From: Actinoplanes derwentensis
Lineage (GTDB): Bacteria > Actinomycetota > Actinomycetes > Mycobacteriales > Micromonosporaceae
Direction of reading: 5' to 3'
NCBI RefSeq assembly: GCF_900104725.1
Contig: NZ_LT629758.1
Coordinates: 1,922,001 to 1,986,000 of the forward strand
Length of the DNA stretch: 64,000 bases
Shown: positions 51,406-60,087 of the stretch, piece after piece
Position numbering within the stretch: the stretch's first letter is position 1
Layout of the letters: every line of letters starts with the position of its first letter
Notes under the pieces: generated by a model
Databases searched by the model: none
Seen by the model: the letters and a program-made list of their open reading frames with translations, nothing else
What the model was told of the DNA's origin: nothing
Made by a program: the position numbers and the translations under genes

Positions 51406-53055
51406 TCAGGAAGTCGTGGAGAACGTGTTGGAGATGATCTCGACGCCGTCGTGCAGGGCGTGGCGGGGGAACCCGTTCTCGCCGTTCTTGTCGGCGGTCA
51501 GGTTGTCGCGCAGCCAGTCGCGGCCGCCCTGGGTCCGGCCCGCGACGATGGCGAAGTCGCGGGGCTCGCCCGGTTCTCCGGAACCGTTCAACAGCCGGAC
51601 GGGGTAGGTGCCCGCACCGTCGATTTCGGTCTTGGCGAACCAGTCGTCCTGGCTGTGGCTGACGATCCAGTACTCGTCGGTACCACTCGCTTCCTCACAG
51701 ATGGTGACGGTGATGCGCGGCCGCTTCCCGGTACTGTCCTGGTCGTCGACGAATAGGGCGGTCAGCTCCCCGTCGCAATCCTCGAGTGGATCTTCGGTCC
51801 CCGACGGTGACGGGCTCGGCTTCGGCGATCTCGAAGGCGATGGGGAAGGCGATCGGGAAGTGCTCCGGCTGCCCGTCGTCGACGGTCGCGGTGACCGGGC
51901 CGGCTCGGAGGCGGCCGGAGGCGGCGTAGTCGTCGAAGTAGGAGACGGCGGCGGTGGCGAAGAACGAAGCGGTGTCACTGAGGGTGACGGTGGCGGGTTC
52001 GAGGTGGCCGCCGGGGCCGCGGATTTGACGATCCGGCGGGCCTGCCCGTCGTGGACGGCCCAGGCGATCCGGCCACCCACGTCGTCCAGCCAGAGAAAGC
52101 TCCCGCTGCGGTGCACGTCGACGTCGAGACGCCCGGGTGCACCGAATTCCAGCGGCTTCTCCTCACGCAGCCCGCCACCGATCACGAAACGGTGCACCGT
52201 CCCGGCGGCCGGGTCCGGCAGATGGACCAGGTCACCGTCGACGGCCGGCGGACCGGGATCGAAGGTGAGAACCTGACGGAACTGGTCACCGCCGCTGACC
52301 ACGATCAGCTCACGGCCGCGCAGCAGCGCGAACCCACGGCCGTCCGGTGCGGCGGCGAACGCGTCCGCGGGACCGGACGAGATCGTCGCGGCCACGGTCG
52401 GCTCGGTCCCCCGTACCAGAAAGATCTCGCCGTTGTCGCTGTTGAATCCGGCGACACCGTCACTGGTCCCGGCGAGCAACGGAGCCGTCGCGCCCAGCCC
52501 GCGAACCCGGGTCGCGCCCGTCGCGTCCACCCTGGTCAGGTCGCCGTCGGCGGCGACGAAGAGAGCACCCGGTGCCGTCGCCCAGCCGGTTACCCGGCCG
52601 AGGCGATGGGTCGCGGCCGGCGCGAGGGTCCCGGCGTCGAGCACGACAAGATCATTTGCTGGTACGCGGTACAGACGCTCACCGTCCGCAGCCACCACCC
52701 CGTCACCGGCCGGAGCCGTGACAGCGACCCGATCCCGGGCGTTCAACCGGGTCACCGTCCCGTCAGCGGCGGAGACGACGACTCCGCCCGGCACCGGCAG
52801 CAGCCGCATCCCGTCCGCCGCCGGAAAAGACAGGCTGTCGACGATCTGCGCCGGACCCTCGGCGACCAGGGCGTTCGCCCGCACCAGGCGCCCGTTCGCG
52901 GCGGCCAGCCACATGGTGGCCGGATCGGACGACGGCGTGGCCGCCCGCAGGCCGCCGCTCCACAGTCCCGCGGCGGCGACCAGCGCCGGAACACCCAGCA
53001 GCGCGACCCCGTAAGCGATCCGACCCCGATACTCACCGTAGCGACGCATCGTCAC
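51406..53055 (-). CDS. Membrane-anchored beta-propeller with shared C-terminal domain
   Basis: A 549-residue protein. One membrane segment near the N-terminus (GVALLGVPALVAAAGLWSGG) is followed by a blade-rich outside region of about 300 residues (LVRANALVAEGPAQIVDSL, GVVVSAADGTVTRLNARD, GVAGFNSDNGEIFLVRGTE). Then a Ser/Pro-rich linker rich in SPSPSRSPKPSPSPS and a C-terminal domain (about 445-530) with ITVTICEEASGTDEYWIVSH, similar to the outside domain of the CHAT protein and lipoprotein but missing the long insert. GTG 53055 has GAGG 8 nt upstream. It lies between the lipoprotein gene, 24 nt downstream, and the divergent MoxR operon. Confidence 0.7.
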   Translation of the reverse strand: MTMRRYGEYRGRIAYGVALLGVPALVAAAGLWSGGLRAATPSSDPATMWLAAANGRLVRANALVAEGPAQIVDSLSFPAADGMRLLPVPGGVVVSAADGTVTRLNARDRVAVTAPAGDGVVAADGERLYRVPANDLVVLDAGTLAPAATHRLGRVTGWATAPGALFVAADGDLTRVDATGATRVRGLGATAPLLAGTSDGVAGFNSDNGEIFLVRGTEPTVAATISSGPADAFAAAPDGRGFALLRGRELIVVSGGDQFRQVLTFDPGPPAVDGDLVHLPDPAAGTVHRFVIGGGLREEKPLEFGAPGRLDVDVHRSGSFLWLDDVGGRIAWAVHDGQARRIVKSAAPAATSNPPPSPSVTPLRSSPPPPSPTSTTTPPPAASEPARSPRPSTTGSRSTSRSPSPSPSRSPKPSPSPSGTEDPLEDCDGELTALFVDDQDSTGKRPRITVTICEEASGTDEYWIVSHSQDDWFAKTEIDGAGTYPVRLLNGSGEPGEPRDFAIVAGRTQGGRDWLRDNLTADKNGENGFPRHALHDGVEIISNTFSTTS

Positions 53056-53283
53056 TGTGCTCACCTCGCAAGAGGAGCACTCTACGGTCGGAGCTACGCG
53101 GAACGGGGTGCTCGATCGAGTGGATTAACCGGCCCGAGCGGGCGAAGGATGAACCGGATCATCCGGTAGCCCGCACACTGAACGGTCACATCGGACACCG
53201 ATCGAATGACTCTGCGTCACAACAGCCGTGCCGGGGGCTAGCGTTGCGCCCGACCATCATGTCCGGCACACGGGAGACCCCGG

Positions 53284-54306
53284 ATGCAGACGAGCGACAC
53301 CACGGCAGCCCTCGGTTTCGAGGAGTTCGCCGCCCATTTCGAGTGGCTCACCGGGCAGGTCGAGCGGCAGCTGTCCGGGAAACGGCACCAGGTCCGGCGG
53401 GCGTTGCTGTGCCTGCTGGCGGGTGGTCACCTGCTGCTCGACGACGTGCCCGGGGTGGGCAAGACGACCCTGGCGCGGGCGCTCGCGTCGGTGATCGAGG
53501 ACGGCACCGCCAGCCGGATCCAGGGCACCCCGGACCTGCTGCCCAGCGACATCGTCGGCACGTCGGTCTTCGAACCGGACAGCCGCCGGTTCACGTTCCG
53601 GCAGGGTCCGATCGTGGCGAACATCGTGCTGTTCGACGAGATCAACCGGTGTGCGCCGCGCACCCAGTCGGCGCTGCTGGAGGCGATGCAGGAGCGCCGG
53701 GTGACCGCGTTCCGGCACGAGGAAGTGTTGCCGGACCCGTTCCTGGTGGTCGGCACCCAGAACCCACAGGAGACGCTGGGTACGTACCCGCTGCCGGAGG
53801 CGCAGTTGGACCGGTTCCTGCTGCGGCTGTCACTCGGCTATCCGGACCGCGCGGCCGCCCGGGAGATGCTGAAGACACACGGCCGGGGCGCCACCGGCTC
53901 CGGCCGTGGACTGCCGGTGGAGACGCTGCTGGCGATGACGCGGTTCGCCGCGGCGGTGGAGGTCACCGACGCGGTGTACGACTACCTGCTGGACATCGTG
54001 GACGCGACCCGTGACCATCCGGAGACCGCGCTGGGTGCGAGTCCCCGGGCCGGGGTCGATCTGCTGCGTGCCGCCCGGGTCAACACGCTGCTGCGCTGGG
54101 ACCGCCGTGACGGCGAACGACCCTACCTGCGGCCGGACGACATCCGGGACATCGCCGTCGACGTGCTGGCGCACCGGGTGGTGCCGGCCGACCGTGGGAT
54201 CCGGGGTTCGGCACCGGCCCAGCGGGACCTGGTGGATCGGATCGTGGCACAGGTGCCGGTCCCGCAGGAGACACCCCGGGCGGGCCGGCCTCGATGGTTC
54301 CGCTGA
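53284..54306 (+). CDS. MoxR-type AAA+ ATPase
   Basis: A 340-residue AAA+ ATPase of the MoxR family. Walker A is DVPGVGKTTLARALAS (P-loop about 54-62); Walker B is NIVLFDEINR (D118-E119); TFRQGPIVANI, RTQSALLEAMQERRVT and GTQNPQETLGTYPLPEAQLDRFLLRL are the family's marks. MoxR proteins act as chaperone-like ATPases, with DUF58 and transglutaminase-like partners as here. The genes overlap, giving one transcription unit running right. Confidence 0.93.
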   Translation: MQTSDTTAALGFEEFAAHFEWLTGQVERQLSGKRHQVRRALLCLLAGGHLLLDDVPGVGKTTLARALASVIEDGTASRIQGTPDLLPSDIVGTSVFEPDSRRFTFRQGPIVANIVLFDEINRCAPRTQSALLEAMQERRVTAFRHEEVLPDPFLVVGTQNPQETLGTYPLPEAQLDRFLLRLSLGYPDRAAAREMLKTHGRGATGSGRGLPVETLLAMTRFAAAVEVTDAVYDYLLDIVDATRDHPETALGASPRAGVDLLRAARVNTLLRWDRRDGERPYLRPDDIRDIAVDVLAHRVVPADRGIRGSAPAQRDLVDRIVAQVPVPQETPRAGRPRWFR

Positions 54307-55283
54307 CCGCCGACGGACTGCTCGTCGCCGCCGCCGGAGCCGCGGCACTCGGCGGTGGCCTGGTGTTCGGCTATCCGATGGGTGTTCCGGTGGCCGTCGT
54401 CTGCGTGGTTCTCCTGGTCGCCGGGCTGCCGGTGCCGCCGTGGCCGGGCCGGACGCTGCGGCTCGGCCTGTCCGCCGACGCGATCACCGTCGAACGGGGC
54501 GCCACCGTCACCGTCACCGTCGTCTCGACCGGCCGAACGACCGCCCGGTTACGGGCCGTCGCCGAGACGTACGACCTGCCGGCCGGCTCGGTCTGGGTGT
54601 CCCCGCCGCTGGCCCGGGGCCTGCACACGATCACCGTCGACCGGGTGGAATCACGCGGCCTGCTCGGGCTGTGGCGCCGCCGTATCCCGTTCACGGTCGA
54701 ACCCCTGCAGGTCACGGCCCTGCCCCGGCACGTCGATTTCGGTGATCCACCGGACGTCGTCGACCTCGAACAGGACGGCCGGCCCGCCCGGATGGGTGCC
54801 GGGACCGGATCGTCGTTCGCGGGGCTGCGCGCCTACCAGCCCGGCGACGATCTGCGGCACATCGACTGGGCGGCGTCCGCCCGCTCCGGTGGCGGTGACC
54901 TGCAGGTCCGGCACTTCACGCCGGCGCTCGCCGAGGACCGGGCGGTCGTGCTGGACCCCCGGCCGGCGGCCGATCCGGAGGCCTTCGAGGTCGCCGTCGA
55001 CCTGGCGTACTCGTTCGTGCTGGCCGGAGTGGACCTGCTGATCGACGGTGAACCGGAGCCGATGCGCGGTCTGGTGGCGACCCGGGAGGCACTGGTCGGC
55101 CTCGTCCCGCGTACCGCCGTCCTCCGGTCGTCCCGCCCGCCCGGGACGGTCGCCGTGATCACCGCGACGAGCGACGATCAAGAGCTACGGCGGGCGTACG
55201 GGTACGAAACGGTGCTCGTCGGCACCAGCGGCACGGATCTCGCCGGTGCCGCAGCGATGTGGTCCGGGCTGGTGTCCCGGTGA
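54294..55283 (+). CDS. DUF58-domain membrane protein
   Basis: A 329-residue protein of the DUF58 family. Two membrane segments at the start (GLLVAAAGAAALGGGLVFGY, VAVVCVVLLVAGLPVP), then the vWA-like DUF58 core with GSSFAGLRAYQPGDDLRHIDWAASARSG, the classic R-x-Y-x-P-G-D motif. It begins 13 nt inside the MoxR gene (ATG 54294), and its stop overlaps the next start by 4 nt. Confidence 0.92.
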   Translation: MVPLTADGLLVAAAGAAALGGGLVFGYPMGVPVAVVCVVLLVAGLPVPPWPGRTLRLGLSADAITVERGATVTVTVVSTGRTTARLRAVAETYDLPAGSVWVSPPLARGLHTITVDRVESRGLLGLWRRRIPFTVEPLQVTALPRHVDFGDPPDVVDLEQDGRPARMGAGTGSSFAGLRAYQPGDDLRHIDWAASARSGGGDLQVRHFTPALAEDRAVVLDPRPAADPEAFEVAVDLAYSFVLAGVDLLIDGEPEPMRGLVATREALVGLVPRTAVLRSSRPPGTVAVITATSDDQELRRAYGYETVLVGTSGTDLAGAAAMWSGLVSR

Positions 55284-57247
55284 CGCCGGCGCTGCCACTG
55301 GAACGGGTCGCGCTCGCGGCAGGCGCCGGGGCGGCCGGGCTCACCTGGATGCCGGCCTTCACGTCGCCGGCACGGGTGGCGCTGGTGGTGTGCGTCGTCG
55401 CGGTACTGGTCGGTGCGTTGCTGCCGCGCGGGTGGTGGGCGGTTCCGGCGGCACTCACCGGGCCGGTCGTGGCCGTGTTGCTCGGTGGTGTGACGGGTGA
55501 CCTGTCCCTGCGGTTCGCCGAGTCGATGGTGACCGGCCCGAGCCGGGCACTGCGGCTCACCCTGCCGCTACCCGCTGAGCTACTACTCGTGCCGGCGCTG
55601 CTCACCGGGGTTGCCGCGGCGGCCGGTGCGGTCCTTGCCCGGCAGCGGCCCGGCAGTCTGGTGGCGCTCGTCCCGGCCGCGCTGGCCGGGGCGTACGGCG
55701 TGCTGGCCGCGGGTCTCGACGCCACTGTTCTCGCTCTTCTCGGCGCTCCCCAGGTGATACCGGCAGCGTTGGGTGTGGGTGCGGCCGGTTTGCTGCTCGT
55801 GGCGGGCCGTCGCCGGGCCGGGGCACCGGCAGGTGCCGTCGCGGCGGTAGTGGTGGTCCTAGTGGTGGCGGTTCCACTGCTCGGATTGCTCCGGGTGGCG
55901 CCGGGCGGGGCTGATCCTCGTGATCGGTTCCGGACCGCGGCGCGGTTGACGGCGGGTGTGGACGTGATCGACCAGGTCGGCGGCTGGCTGTCCGCACCGG
56001 ACGGGGAGGTGCTGTTCAAGGCCGACGCGGCACCGGTTCCCCGGTGGCGGCTGGCGGTGCTCGACGCGTACGACGGTCAGACCTGGCAGTCCACCGACCT
56101 GCCGGTGCCCGCCGGTCTGGGGGTTCCGCCCCACCACGGTCCCGTTCCGGCCGGGGCGACCACGTGGACGATCGAGCTGGTGGCGCTGCGTGGCCCGTAC
56201 CTGCCGGTGGTGGACCGGCCGATCCGGGTGCAAGCACCGGTCGACGCGGTCGGGCCGCAGACCGGGAACCTGTTCACCACCCATGCCGTGGCCGCCGGAA
56301 CCCGCTACCGAACGACCGCGCTGACCGGCGCGTTCGCGGCCAGGGCGGCCCCGGTCACGGCGGCTTCGCGGGACGTACCGGCCGATCTGGCGGTCGCGGT
56401 GCGCGATTTCCTCGGATCCGTGGCGGATTCCGCACCCGCCCCGGCCGTGATGGCGGCGCTTCGCCAGGGCCGGCGCAACGTCACCGGCGCGCCGGTCAGC
56501 GCGACCGCGACCGCGGTGCAAGGGCTGCTCCGGCAGGGCGGGACCGGTACGACGGTGCAGTTCGCGACGGCGTTCGCTCTGGCGATGAGAATGCGGCAGG
56601 TGCCGGCTCGAGTGGTCGTCGGATTCGCCGCGACCACCGTCGTGCGCAGCCGGGACGTCCAGGTCTGGACCGAACTGCACCAGCCCGGCACCGGCTGGGT
56701 GGCCTACGACCCGGCACCACCCCCGAGCCCGCCGGACACGCCGCAGCCGGCACCGGCCGACCCACCGCCGCTGGCCGGCGATGTCGCGCCTTCCCCTGAT
56801 CCGGCACCGTCCGCAGTGTCTTCGCCCCGCCCGGCCGGGCCGTCGACGCCGTGGCTGTGGCCGTGGCTGTGGATCACCCTCGCCGTGGTGGCCCTCGCCG
56901 TCCTGGCGCTGCTGCTGTTCCGATGGTCGATTCCGGTCATCCGGCGAATTTGGCGGCGCCACCGGCCGGGCGGGCCCGACGCCCGGGTCGCCGCCGCCTG
57001 GCGCGAGGTGTTCGACGCCTGTGAGCCGCCACCCGGAACACCACGGGCGACGATCACGCCGGCCCGGCTCCACGAACTGCTCACCGACCGGCTCGCGTCC
57101 GCCGAACCCGACGGGCGCACCCTGCGCGACCTCGCCGGCCGGGCGCTCTACAGCCCACAATCGTGCACACCCGCCGACGTGGACATCGCCTGGCGGGCCG
57201 CCGGGAAAGTGCGCCGGGCCATAACCGGCGCGGCCACGTCCCCGTAA
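55280..57247 (+). CDS. TgpA-like transglutaminase-fold protein, catalytic residues missing
   Basis: A 655-residue membrane protein. Six or so membrane segments fill residues 1-200, then an outside transglutaminase-fold domain, a Pro-rich stretch, another membrane segment (WLWPWLWITLAVVALAVLALLL) and a DUF4129-like C-terminal tail. In active relatives the core reads Cys-x-x-F-A and H-A-W; here the matching positions are T425 (TVQFATAFA) and Q461 (VQVWTEL). Only D477 (WVAYDPAP) remains of the triad. GTG 55280 overlaps the DUF58 stop. It completes the usual MoxR/DUF58/transglutaminase operon but probably is not an enzyme. Confidence 0.85.
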   Translation: MTPALPLERVALAAGAGAAGLTWMPAFTSPARVALVVCVVAVLVGALLPRGWWAVPAALTGPVVAVLLGGVTGDLSLRFAESMVTGPSRALRLTLPLPAELLLVPALLTGVAAAAGAVLARQRPGSLVALVPAALAGAYGVLAAGLDATVLALLGAPQVIPAALGVGAAGLLLVAGRRRAGAPAGAVAAVVVVLVVAVPLLGLLRVAPGGADPRDRFRTAARLTAGVDVIDQVGGWLSAPDGEVLFKADAAPVPRWRLAVLDAYDGQTWQSTDLPVPAGLGVPPHHGPVPAGATTWTIELVALRGPYLPVVDRPIRVQAPVDAVGPQTGNLFTTHAVAAGTRYRTTALTGAFAARAAPVTAASRDVPADLAVAVRDFLGSVADSAPAPAVMAALRQGRRNVTGAPVSATATAVQGLLRQGGTGTTVQFATAFALAMRMRQVPARVVVGFAATTVVRSRDVQVWTELHQPGTGWVAYDPAPPPSPPDTPQPAPADPPPLAGDVAPSPDPAPSAVSSPRPAGPSTPWLWPWLWITLAVVALAVLALLLFRWSIPVIRRIWRRHRPGGPDARVAAAWREVFDACEPPPGTPRATITPARLHELLTDRLASAEPDGRTLRDLAGRALYSPQSCTPADVDIAWRAAGKVRRAITGAATSP

Positions 57248-57251
57248 GGGC

Positions 57252-57458
57252 TGGATTCTCTCGTTCGGCCGCCCGTTCCCCGACGCGCCCGCGCCGGACC
57301 GGGAGCCGATCCATCTGGCGACGGCCACCTTGGAACGGGTGCACCAGCAGCCCGCCGCCCTGACGAACGCCATCGTCGTCCCCGAAACGCAGATGAGCGA
57401 CACGAAGACCGGCCGCACCAGCGGCGCCACGGTCAAGGCCACCCTCACCGGCGCCTGA
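57252..57458 (+). pseudogene. C-terminal gene fragment, unrecognised
   Basis: An open frame directly after the transglutaminase-like gene reads GWILSFGRPFPDAPAPDREP through ALTNAIVVPETQ to GATVKATLTGA and a stop at 57456-57458. Composition and third-position bias are protein-like, but there is no plausible start codon and SD in the frame. It looks like the C-terminal remainder of a lost gene. No family was recognised. Confidence 0.3.
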
Positions 57459-57487
57459 ATCTCTCCTCGCGTGGCAGCATCACCATC

Positions 57488-58030
57488 ATGGACGAGAAGA
57501 CCGCAGGACAGCTGCGGCTCATCCGCGAGGTCGTCGCGGTCCTCCGGGCGGACGATGTCCCGGCGTGGCTGTTCGGCGGCTGGGGACTGGATGCGAGGAT
57601 CGGCCGGATCACCCGTGAGCACGGCGACGTGGAGTTCTGGGTCGAGCGGATACATGCCGAGCGTTCGAAGGCGCTTCTCGTAGCCGCCGGTGCCACGGTT
57701 CTGCCGACTCAACCGCCGGAGGAGTCCTGCGAGTTCACGTGGGACGGCGTCCTGTTCAGCACCGCGTATTTCGATCGGCGGCCGGACGACTCGTTCAGCC
57801 AGCCTCTCGGGCGGTTCGCCGACTGGCTGTTCCCGCCGGGATCGTTCGGTGCGGAGCCCGTGACCCTCGACGGCACGCCGGTTCTGGCCATGAGTGTCGC
57901 GGGCCTGCTCGCCATGAAAGAGCAGTTCCCGGGCCTGCGCAACGGCCGGCCCTGGCGGCCGAAGGACGTCACCGACGTGGCGGTGCTCCGAGGACTGGCC
58001 GGCCCGTCCTCGACACCCCCGGCTTCGTGA
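57488..58030 (+). CDS. Nucleotidyltransferase, ANT(2'')/Lnu-like
   Basis: A 180-residue protein in the family of aminoglycoside and lincosamide nucleotidyltransferases. The nucleotide-site motif reads AWLFGGWGLDARIGRITREHGDVEFWV, with the conserved GGW-x-x-D and D-x-E metal ligands. The later FDRRPDDSF and VTLDGTPVLAMSVAGLLAMKEQF match the group. Many actinomycete paralogues have unknown substrates, so drug resistance is not implied. It lies just before the signal peptidase gene. Confidence 0.75.
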   Translation: MDEKTAGQLRLIREVVAVLRADDVPAWLFGGWGLDARIGRITREHGDVEFWVERIHAERSKALLVAAGATVLPTQPPEESCEFTWDGVLFSTAYFDRRPDDSFSQPLGRFADWLFPPGSFGAEPVTLDGTPVLAMSVAGLLAMKEQFPGLRNGRPWRPKDVTDVAVLRGLAGPSSTPPAS

Positions 58031-58040
58031 CTCGGCGTCG

Positions 58041-58046
58041 TAGGCT
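58041..58046 (+). promoter_or_regulatory. Leaderless promoter -10 (TAGGCT) of the signal peptidase gene
   Basis: TAGGCT lies 6 nt before GTG 58053, the distance of a leaderless start. No SD is present. Confidence 0.4.
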
Positions 58047-58052
58047 TCGGGT

Positions 58053-58712
58053 GTGATCGAGGAGCAGACCGAGAAACGCAAGAAGTCCTTCTGGCGGGAA
58101 CTTCCCATCCTGCTGGGGGTGTCGATCCTCGTCGCCGTTCTGGTTCGCACCTTCGTGCTTCAGACCTTCTTCATTCCGTCGGCGTCCATGCAGCACACCC
58201 TCGAACTGTGGGACAAGGTCCTCGTCAACAAGGTCGTCTACACCCTCCGCGAACCGCGCCGGGGCGAGATCATCGTCTTCGAAGCGCCAGCCGTGTGGCA
58301 TCCGGGCGCTGACGGCGAGGACTTCATCAAACGGGTCATCGGCCAGCCCGGCGACAACGTGGTCTGCTGCGACACCCAGCGCCGTCTGATCATCAACGGA
58401 CAGTCCCTGGACGAGCCGTACGTTTATGTGGAATCCGACGGCACCCGCAACCAGGTCGCCAGTCAGAATTTCGACATCACCGTCCCGGTGGGCCGGCTGT
58501 GGATGATGGGCGACCACCGTGAGGCGTCCGGTGACTCCCTGCAGCATTACGCGCAGAGCATCGCCACCGATGAGGCCGGCAAGATCCAGGAGGCGACGAT
58601 CCCGATCGACGCGGTCGTCGGCCGCGCCTTCACGATCTTCTGGCCGCCCGGGCACGCCACGCTGCTCTCGGTGCCGAAACAGTTCGACGCGATCCCCGAC
58701 GCGGGCCGGTGA
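58053..58712 (+). CDS. lepB: Signal peptidase I
   Basis: A 219-residue type I signal peptidase. One N-terminal membrane segment (ILLGVSILVAVLVRTFVLQTFF), the serine motif IPSASMQHTL, the lysine motif DFIKRVIGQPGDNV and the GDHREASGDS box are all present. It removes signal peptides of exported proteins on the outer face of the membrane. GTG 58053 was chosen from the leaderless -10. The following lipoate ligase-like gene begins 3 nt downstream. Confidence 0.93.
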   Translation: MIEEQTEKRKKSFWRELPILLGVSILVAVLVRTFVLQTFFIPSASMQHTLELWDKVLVNKVVYTLREPRRGEIIVFEAPAVWHPGADGEDFIKRVIGQPGDNVVCCDTQRRLIINGQSLDEPYVYVESDGTRNQVASQNFDITVPVGRLWMMGDHREASGDSLQHYAQSIATDEAGKIQEATIPIDAVVGRAFTIFWPPGHATLLSVPKQFDAIPDAGR

Positions 58713-58715
58713 CGC

Positions 58716-59417
58716 GTGACAGTGCTGGTCGGGAACGAGACCGTGGGTGGTCCGGCCGATGATGTGGCGCTCGGGCCGTGGCTGCTGCGCCATGGACTCG
58801 GCGGCGCACGGGACATCCTGCGTGTCCATTCGCCCGAGCCGACAGCGGCTTTCAGCCGCCGGGACACACGGCGGCTTGGGTACGAACGGGCTGCTCACGC
58901 CCTACGACAGCAAGGTTTTGAACCGGTTGTCCGTCCGCAGGGTGGAAGCCTCGCCGCTTATCATCGCGGCAGCGTGGTCGTCGACCATGTCCATCGTGAG
59001 CCGCCGGAGACCTTCGATCCGGTCGAGCGGTTCCAGCGGTTCGCCCGGCTGCACGCCGCGATCCTGGCCGGGCTCGGCGCGGACGCCCGGATCGGCCCGG
59101 TGCCCGGCGAGTACTGCCCCGGCGACTACAGCATCAACGCCGCCGGTACGAAGATCGTCGGCTCGGCCCAGCGCGTCACCCGCGACGGCTGGCTGTTCAG
59201 CACGGTCATCCAGGTCACCGGCACGGAAGTACTGCGTGGTGCCCTGACCGCCGCGTACGGCGAACTCGGCTACGACTTCGACCCGTCCACCGTCGGCACC
59301 CTCGAGGACGTGCTGCCCGGCCTGACCGTTGCCGACGTCACCGCCGCGGTCCTGACCGCCTACGACGTGACCGGCCCGCCGGTGCTTTTGCCCGCTACGA
59401 CCCTCGCTACTACTTGA
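58716..59417 (+). CDS. Lipoate-protein ligase/octanoyltransferase family (LplA-BPL fold)
   Basis: A 233-residue protein with the LplA/LipB/BirA fold. The motifs are PVVRPQGGSLAAYHRGSVVV (the R-x-x-G-G lipoate site) and GEYCPGDYSINAAGTKIVGSAQR, where TKIVGSAQR holds the conserved active-site Lys. It is shorter than LplA and lacks an obvious accessory domain, so it could transfer or hydrolyse lipoyl groups. Its end overlaps the convergent DUF998 gene by 8 nt. Confidence 0.85.
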   Translation: MTVLVGNETVGGPADDVALGPWLLRHGLGGARDILRVHSPEPTAAFSRRDTRRLGYERAAHALRQQGFEPVVRPQGGSLAAYHRGSVVVDHVHREPPETFDPVERFQRFARLHAAILAGLGADARIGPVPGEYCPGDYSINAAGTKIVGSAQRVTRDGWLFSTVIQVTGTEVLRGALTAAYGELGYDFDPSTVGTLEDVLPGLTVADVTAAVLTAYDVTGPPVLLPATTLATT

Positions 59418-60087
59418 CCGGACCACTGGTGTCTCGGCCAGCTGCCCCGGCGTCTGCGCGGGAACTTCGGCGGCAGGACAGCACCACCACCAGCGGCCAG
59501 CAGGCCTGAGCGCCCGCGGCGACACGTTCGGCGAGACCGGTAGGGCCAACGCCGGTGAGGGTCGTCGTGAACCACCCGACCAGTCCGAGCAGCACCACCG
59601 CCGCGGCGAACGCCACCACCGGACGTAGTACCGCAGGGTACAGCCCCGCCGGGCTGCGGGAATGCCGCCGCCAGGCGAACGCTGGCCACACCGCCAGGGC
59701 CGCGAACGCCAGTCCAGCGACCACGGCGTGTTCCGGAGCCGGCCCGGCGATCGGCAGCGGGAACACCGCCACCAGCGCCGTCGCGACACCACCGAGACCG
59801 AGAACAATCCGGCCAGCACGAGCCGGCTGGGACAACCCGAGCGCTGTCACCACGTGACAGACGCCGACACCGATCAGGGCCGCGGTCATCAGCCACCGGT
59901 CGGTGGCACCCCGCGCGGCCAGCGCACTGATCGTGTCCACCGTGCTGTCGAACCCAATGGGCTGGCGTCGAGCGGCGAGTGTCCAGCCCCCGATCAGCAG
60001 AACCGGAGCCACTGTCGAGGACAGTACCGCCCACCAGGGCACGGAGACCTTCACAGACGACCCGGCCGTTCGGGTGGACGGCTTCAC
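59410..60087 (-). CDS. DUF998 membrane protein
   Basis: A 225-residue protein with six membrane segments (VPWWAVLSSTVAPVLLIGGWTLAA, WLMTAALIGVGVCHVVTALGL, IVLGLGGVATALVAVFPLP and further ones). DUF998 members are common in actinobacteria but not understood. GTG 60087 overlaps the preceding nucleotidyltransferase gene stop (4 nt), making the pair one unit. Confidence 0.85.
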   Translation of the reverse strand: MKPSTRTAGSSVKVSVPWWAVLSSTVAPVLLIGGWTLAARRQPIGFDSTVDTISALAARGATDRWLMTAALIGVGVCHVVTALGLSQPARAGRIVLGLGGVATALVAVFPLPIAGPAPEHAVVAGLAFAALAVWPAFAWRRHSRSPAGLYPAVLRPVVAFAAAVVLLGLVGWFTTTLTGVGPTGLAERVAAGAQACWPLVVVLSCRRSSRADAGAAGRDTSGPVK

